Positions 57,900 through 64,000 of a DNA stretch of 64,000 nt are shown one piece after another (position 1 is the stretch's first letter; every line of letters starts with the position of its first letter). Source of the DNA: Marsupella aquatica (taxonomy: Eukaryota > Marchantiophyta); NCBI GenBank assembly GCA_973895155.1, contig OZ316898.1:10540001-10604000 (forward strand), in the 5' to 3' direction. The position numbers and the translations under genes were made by a program. The notes under the pieces are model-generated. The model worked only from the letters and a program-made list of their open reading frames with translations, was not told the origin of the DNA and searched no databases.

Positions 57900-58935
57900 G
57901 GCCGCCTTCTCATTGTTGGCAGATTGTTTCCTTATTGCGGATCGCACATTTTTACTTTCATCTCTCATAGAGGCCGAGGAGGGTTCCCTCCCATTTCCGG
58001 TTTATTGCCCAAGACGCGTTCATTATTACTGGATCCCGTATGAGCTGCGTTACCTTAATTTTAGGAGTTTTTATCGTTGGACCCCGTTCACCTTCAGGCT
58101 GACCTTGTTGGGCGTATGCACGCTTTCACCCTCTCTAGCATCCTTGCTGGGGCACCTAACACGGACCAGGCTTGGATTGTTTCTTCCAAAGGGAAGAGCA
58201 CAGGAGGGTGGTTGCTGGCCAATCCTGGCAATCTTCATCTACGGATGTCTTAAGAGGAGTTCTCGACAGCCCTATGTCTTTGTATGGGGTTGCCCACCCA
58301 CTTTGTCGGATTACCTACTTCCTACACATGTGGGAAGCCTTGTGATGCCACTGGTGTCTATATTCTTTGGTGTAGGTTGGGTGGCAAAACCATTGTTGTT
58401 CATGACTTTGTGAGGGATGTGACTGACCAGGTTCTCTCTGGATGTTTGGTCCATGTGAGGCGAGAGGTGGTGCGTGAGTTTTGGACCTCCATCACAGCGG
58501 TTATGGGTTGACCTTACCATGGTCCAGGATGGTCAGCGTACTTTGGCAGATGTATTGGTGGCAAACCCATTGCACCAAGACATCATCTAGATAGTGGCAA
58601 CAACAACAACAACAGCAGCAGTGGCATCACAAGTGACCACGACAAAAGAGGCCAAATATGTTGCACAAGCTTTATGTGATAGCTTCCTTCTCCTTGCTCT
58701 AGAAATCTTTGGGCGTATTCATCATCAGTCTGCTTGTAATATTCATGGTTGAATGGGTCCCATCGGACCCCTGCTCTCTATTTTGTCTCTGCACTTTCGT
58801 CAACGCATTTCAGTGACACTACAACGTGCTCAAGCTTGGGGCATCTATTGTCTATCTCTCACAATGGGTGCCAATGTGCCTCTGCAGTGGCTTGCCTCCC
58901 TCAAGTACATTCCTGTCCCACTTGCCGACACTTGA
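57900..58935 (+). pseudogene. Decayed LINE (non-LTR retrotransposon) ORF2 C-terminus
   Basis: Read in two frames with stops at 58251, 58509, 58588 and 58749 and a frameshift near 58511-58531, the translation gives GGWLLANPGNLHLRMS, EEFSTALCLCMGLPTHF, CGKPCDATGVYILWC, GGKTIVVHDFVRD, GQRTLADVLVANP, EAKYVAQALC, LLLALEIFGRIHHQ and ISVTLQRAQAW. This ordered set matches the region after the reverse transcriptase in many non-LTR elements, in which a C-x2-C...H-x-C knuckle and an xRHNxLRD motif precede an LAxExFG block and a final LQR. Here the knuckle histidine is lost. The RT core itself is not visible. The T-rich tail to about 59110 may be the element's 3' UTR. Confidence 0.6.
58597..58622 (+). 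repeat. CAA/CAG trinucleotide microsatellite
   Basis: Five CAA units followed by three CAG units, lying within the decayed LINE region. Confidence 0.85.
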
Positions 58936-59110
58936 TGTGGACCGTTAGCTTTTGCCACATTTGCGAGGTTTGCCGAGGACCTCGGTCCATTTGCATTAGT
59001 TTGTTTCCTCTTACTCGGTTGTTAAGAGTTCCCTTTGCTCACTTCTTTTGTGTTTGGGTTTTGTCCGCTTTGGAAAAGTTTGTATTTTCCCTCCTTTATG
59101 CATAAGGTGT

Positions 59111-61277
59111 TTAGATGCTTCTAAAAATTCTGCCCTTTTCAATAAGAGATGTGATTCTTCACGTTTGGTACAAAGTCTCACAACAAGTCCACCTTACTTT
59201 ATCAAGTAGTAGGGTGGAGTCATCTGAACCTAATTTTGGGTAATATATTGTATCCAGTGGGGAGATCTTTTGGAGTTTCACACCAGACAGGTAGTCAAAG
59301 CTTTAACTTGCACTGATTGTTCAAAGACGGTTTCCCCTTTTTAAACAAAGTGTAGACTGAGGCCTCTAATTCCTATGGTGTAGATGTGATGAAGTATTAG
59401 TTTTGCGTGCTTCAAATTTGCTACCATGCATGTGAGTGACGATGTCCATCACTCTGCTCCATATTCATTGGCCACTTATGTCCATTCTCCATTTTTTTTA
59501 TTTGGCACTTTGCTTTCCTTGGATTCCCACAAACCAGTTTTTCTGGGAAAGAATATACCAACAATTAGTGATTTGTAATACAACAAGAAAAAGATCATAG
59601 AAATGAGTATTATCATTGAAACGTTGGAATCTAGAGAAGAAAGATTTGATGTGTGGCGGCATATGAGGTGGCATAGGAAGTAGCTCACAAAGGCTTAGCA
59701 GTTTGTGGGTTTCTTCTTTGCCAGAATATGTTAATGTTTTGGAGATATCACTAACTGTCACAACTTGTTTGATCCCTCCAAGTCGAATAATCACCAAGCA
59801 CTCCAACTCTATTCCCAAAGCAATGCACTGAGTCTGTCTTATTACACGTATCAAGTACACACTCCACATCTGCCAATAAATAAAGGGGACTTGCACTTAA
59901 CAGGCACTGTTCATTTGCCTAGGTGAACATTACACCTACCATACAGGCTTTCCCACTCACTTCCCATCATATATAGGACCCTCGTAGAACCCTACAAAGG
60001 GTTATTGGTGATTTGTTATAAAATATGAAATATGTAAATGCAGTTTTGTGGAATGTGGATCTCGGATGCCGTGAGATCCACATTTTGATCATAGATTGTT
60101 CCTTTGATGAACTAATGAGATGACCCCACTAAAAACTTCCCGATCACGTGATGTGCTCTTTTGTATACATGATTGTTACATCTGGTATGTGAAACAAGTA
60201 GTACATATTCCCTGGACTCATTATACTGGATCTTGTGCTGTACCATTGGGTATGAACATAAAAATCCCTATATTTCAATGTCAAAAGTGTTAATCTATGC
60301 AATTTGTGTATGTTGTTTTACTCTTTTTTCTAGAGTTACAACTATAATCATAAATGGAATACCCTTATTTGCAGACATGGTTAGGGTAGCCATTTTGTTT
60401 CTATATACCCAAACAAAGTTTGTTTGTAGAGGAGTAACTCAGGCTCATTGTTACAAAGCCACTTGAGAGATAGGAAGAGTTTGTGTTGCAGAGACTTGGT
60501 AAATGACTGGCCCTTTGGCTGGCCTAGAGTGCAGTAAAACTTTTGTGTGTTCCCCACAAACATAGCCTCATTGGAAGTGAACCATAAATCTCTATTTGTC
60601 GACTACTTGTTAGTTGGGTGGTCAGGTATGCTGTCGCGAATCACATCTTTGCTCATCATAATTATACTAGAAACAGAAACTAACATTTTTGGATTGATCT
60701 ATCCAGCCCCCTAGGTCAAAAAGGGTGGTCAATATGGGGCCATCAACTACTGTGTTTTATCTCTTGACAATCCTTGTGGGCATATAATTTGAGAATTGAA
60801 TTGAACTCTCAGTGAATACAGAGCATCAATTGTTGCACGCCAGAATTTTGTAGATGATATTGGTGACCAACTCATGCTTGGACCCCTAATGCTTTCCATA
60901 CTTGTGCATCCCAATTGTGCGTTGTTTATTGATGCATAGACGGCCAACCCAAAGTCCTAAATGATGGCTTGATCAAGTCTAACATTTGAGATTAGGGTCC
61001 AGTGCCAATTGCACTCTTTGTTCCTTGGAGATCATATGGAATAATGGGCAAGGGGACTATCTATTATCTCTTGGAAACAATCCTATCCCTAAAATTCTCA
61101 TGTACTGTAGTATGGAAATGCAAATTTTGACTATGCACTTGGGTAGTTTCACATGCATAGAAAGATGCTCTTGAGAAATGGAAGTGATTGTTCTAATAGT
61201 GCACCTCTGTACTTCTTTGTTGGCTTGCAATAAAATTAATGTGCTCGTTCACATAATCCGAATGAAACAGAAGTCAG
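59111..61277. other. Intergenic, no gene seen
   Basis: AT-rich sequence with short unsupported open frames on both strands and no recognisable element. Confidence 0.3.
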
Positions 61278-61412
61278 AATTGACCACAACTTTTGACAAA
61301 CAACTCAGGGATGGACCATTCCCAACATAACTTTGAATTCAAATAGTATCTCTCTTTTGTAGAAGTGGTAGGTATGTCATCACATTCTTTTGTCTCAAAG
61401 GATGCTAGGTCC
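61278..61412 (+). repeat. Dispersed repeat shared with 63786-64000
   Basis: gattgaccacaa-like, gatggaccattcccaacata, actttgaattcaaatagtat, ctctcttttg and gtctcaaaggatgctaggtc follow the same order as at 63795-63897. The copies are diverged, and the one here has an extra ~30 bp in its middle. Confidence 0.55.
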
Positions 61413-61425
61413 ATATGGACCATTA

Positions 61426-61518
61426 TTTTTGAAATTGATGCTTGGATGGATCACAATTTTGAACACCAGAAGCTCCACTGTTCAACATTGTGATCTATCC
61501 AAGCATCAATTTCAAAAA
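61426..61518. repeat. Near-perfect 38-bp hairpin with 17-nt loop
   Basis: The left arm 61426-61463 (begins tttttgaaattgatgcttgg) is the reverse complement of the right arm 61481-61518 (ends aagcatcaatttcaaaaa) with two mismatched positions. The loop is caccagaagctccactg. The stem length and near-perfect pairing suit either a MITE remnant or a small-RNA precursor. Confidence 0.9.
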
Positions 61519-63004
61519 GAACTGTCTATATATCCTGGCACAAACCATTAGGTCACATCAGAAATCCCTTCATCAGAAATTCCTTCTATTTTATAAAAAT
61601 CTTGAAACTGGACACCAGTTTGTTTGGTCCTCTCTAGCCTTTTCTCTCCTTTTCTTGTTGTACTTGGTTGGACCTTCTTCAGTAAGTTGCTCCCCCTATG
61701 GTTTTAGTTGGGCTTTTCTTATTTAAAAACGTTAACAGGAAATGGGCCCTCGTGAATAATCAGTGGCAACAAGGAACACCCAACAGTCACTAGTGGGCCA
61801 ACCTTAAAGGCAGGCTTTAGCTGGTAATAATTACTATTATTACACCAAAAGCAGGTCATCGTTTCCAATTCTGCCCATTGTTTGATAGACAAGTTGCATT
61901 TCTCTTCTGCTTTTTCGAAGGTAGCATCTTCTCCCCACCAGTGCGACGAGGACCTGAATTGTACAGAAGGAGTAGACTGCACGATTAGTCCGCTAATGAG
62001 AACACCAGGTCCTTGGTGACTGTCCAAAGCGAGATCCAAAGCAGCTTTGTTGGGGATCCAGCGAAATCCAGACCTCAATTTTTGGCTTCTAAAGTGTCCA
62101 GCAGTACCGGACGACCTCTCTCTTGGATTCTATTCTGCGCCCAACTTGCACTCTCTCTTGCTTTTTCTTGCAAAATTAATCTCCAGAGACCGAGTCAATC
62201 GTCGCTCGTGATCAACAGTTTCCTTGTTTTGCAGTTCTCATACTGTCTTCTCGCCTAGAGCCCAAACCTGGATGCTATTGTGTGCCGGATCAGGCTCACT
62301 CGCGTCTCTTGCTAGCAGTCTCTTGCTTTCTAGCTTGACGCGCGCCTGGGGCAAGCTGGTTAAGCAGGTCGGTTGCATGGTTGGTCCTTAATCAAAGACA
62401 TTCAGCATTTCTGCCAAATTGATGACTACGTGATTGAGCCTAGGCTCCTAGTTGAGTAGTTTCAACCTCTGACCACTTTGTTTCTGTGTTTATGACAACT
62501 CGCTTTGATGAGCGTTGAGTCGAATTGAGTTGAGTCGACTCACTGAAGCCAATTTGTGGCCTGTACTTTCTTTCCAAATGACCGCCTTGATGAGCATTCA
62601 GTACGTTGATTCCAAACACCACACGAGTGGGGACATAGCGTGAGCGTTCCGTCCTTTCCAATTGCATTGGAAGAAATGTGAGTACCGTAATAGTTGTTGT
62701 AGAATCTCGCCTTCTGAGCTGATTTGAGTTCGCGCCCAACAAAAAGGACCAAAATAACGTGAGCAAATTGCATTGCAAGAGCGAGCCTCTCTTTTTCGTT
62801 GCAACTAGATTCACTGCAAGCTCACTAGATTTGTCATTGGCCATAGACGAATTCATCGAGCTCCGTCGTACGCATGCTTGGTAATAAGACAGCAATAAGG
62901 CCACTCTCTCGATTTCCAAAGATCCTTGCAAGATTATATTCTTCCATTTGAGACGTGAGTAGTCAGCCTCTCACACTGTTTCCTTCTCTTTGCATGTCCA
63001 TGTA
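61519..63004. other. Intergenic, nothing recognised
   Basis: The tract 62000-62950 is less AT-rich than its surroundings and has overlapping minus-strand open frames (62440-62931), but no domain is recognisable. Words such as gagttgagtcgactc give only short symmetry. Confidence 0.3.
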
Positions 63005-63117
63005 GCCTATTGTAATAAGGTGTACATGAGTGTACTGGCCCGAATAGCAGCCATTACAGGCCTATTGTAACAAGGTGTACACGAGTGTAATGGCCCGAAT
63101 AAGGCAGCCATTACAGG
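63005..63117 (+). repeat. Two tandem copies of a 55-58 bp unit
   Basis: gcctattgtaataaggtgta ... ggcccgaatagcagccatta at 63005-63059 is followed directly by a second copy at 63060-63117 with six or so changes. Confidence 0.92.
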
Positions 63118-63145
63118 CTACCATAAACCCCGTGGCCCAAACTCC

Positions 63146-63755
63146 CTATGCCGTCCATCACACAAGCATAATCAAAGATGAACGTGTCTATCCTTATTCA
63201 TAAACATAGTCTACATATATATAAAAAATTGTTACCAGATAAATTATTGCCTATAGCTTCATTCTATGGAGTCTGTCATGAAAAGTATACTTCCATCACA
63301 AATAATAGTGTAGATGTTGGTCAACATTCCCCATGCCTGTCCCTAAATTCACAACATTATCCAGATATAAAAAAATTCAGTTTTTTGTCTGAGAAATTAC
63401 TGCCTATGGTTTCACCCCAAGGAATATGTCATGAAAGGTAGACTTCCATCCCGAATATTACTGTGGGTGTTGGTCAAGACTCCTCATGCCTTCAGGTCTC
63501 TCCTCACAAGCATGATCTAAATATGATAAACAAAAATCTGTTATTTGACTTTATAGCCATGAACGGTAGACTTTCATAGCAAATAATAGCATATATGCTG
63601 GTCAAGACTCCCCATACCTCTTTAATTTCACCAGCATAGGTTAAATATAAAAGTATTTCTATCACCAGAGATATTAGGGTCCATGGCTTCACTCTATGTA
63701 GTAAGTACGTCATGAACTATAGACTTTGATTGCAGATTATGGTATATATGTTGGC
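63146..63755 (+). repeat. Divergent satellite array, four ~130-185 bp units
   Basis: Units start at the phrase tatgcc, catgcc or catacc (63146, 63331, 63485, 63613). Each continues with a ttcac...aagcat...tctaaatata block, a gagaaattactgcctatggc-like block, a gtcatgaaaggtagacttcc-like block, and ends gatgttggtcaaga. Divergence among units is high. Confidence 0.75.
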
Positions 63756-63785
63756 ACAGAGACAAGAAGTCTGGAAGGACCAGGA

Positions 63786-64000
63786 CCTTTGACAAATAGC
63801 TTGGATTGACCACAAAAATTCAGATGGACCATTTCAGATATTGCTTTGAACTCAAGTAAAGTGTCCCTCCTTTGGGTCTCAAAAGCTGCTAGGTCCGTTT
63901 GAGGTGAGTGGCTAAAACTAGTGACTACAACAATCCAGATGGACCATTTCAAACATTGCTTTGAACTCAATTAAATTGTCACTCTTTTGGGCCTCAAAAT
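63786..64000 (+). repeat. Two tandem copies of a dispersed repeat, running off the window
   Basis: gatggaccatttcagatatt, gctttgaactcaagtaaagt, gtccctcctttgggtctcaa at about 63822-63885 recurs as gatggaccatttcaaacatt, gctttgaactcaattaaatt, gtcactcttttgggcctcaa at 63938-63998. A third, diverged copy is at 61278-61412. Confidence 0.8.

Noticed and set aside
62440-62931. 163-codon minus-strand open frame as a gene
   Set aside because: No recognisable domain, overlapping open frames in other phases and no splice partners.

Overview
The window looks like nuclear DNA of a land plant. Its genes have several exons with GT-AG introns, its protein families are plant-specific or plant-configured (gamma carbonic anhydrase-like complex I subunit, UPL5-type HECT ligase, plant SGPP-type HAD phosphatase), and the spaces between genes hold decayed transposons, MITE-like inverted repeats and minisatellites. 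The gene style (intronless gamma-CAL, long first exons in SUV3 and UPL5) would fit a seed-free plant such as a bryophyte or lycophyte, but this is a weak inference. No rRNA, tRNA, CRISPR or organelle-type gene cluster was found.

Layout. 1-4.3 kb: a broken gag-like or unknown coding remnant, then a C-terminal fragment of a Helitron helicase. 5.2-20.7 kb: three plus-strand genes whose products all act in mitochondria: gamma-CAL (5521-6315, one exon), mitochondrial acyl carrier protein (9977-11392, two exons) and the SUV3 RNA helicase (14171-20655, twelve exons, 1139 residues). 20.7-25.7 kb: no gene seen. 25.7-30.2 kb: a UPL5-like HECT E3 ligase on the minus strand (three exons, 1275 residues), with a long, microsatellite-rich leader out to about 31.9 kb. 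32-37.5 kb: degenerate tandem repeats, a 62-bp minisatellite and a MITE-like element. 37.6-39.9 kb: an SGPP-type HAD phosphatase on the minus strand (four exons, 230 residues). 40-64 kb: gene-poor, with a PIF/Harbinger-like MITE, small tandem duplications, a roughly 120-bp satellite split by a retroposon, a decayed LINE 3' coding end, a long hairpin and a divergent satellite at the right edge.

How the genes relate. Gamma-CAL and mitochondrial ACP both belong to plant respiratory complex I. SUV3 handles mitochondrial RNA turnover. Their adjacency in one orientation may be chance. UPL5 (ubiquitin ligation) and SGPP (sugar-phosphate dephosphorylation) show no functional link to each other or to the cluster.

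All exon structures were built by hand from reading frames, splice consensus and recalled family conservation. No transcript or database evidence was available.
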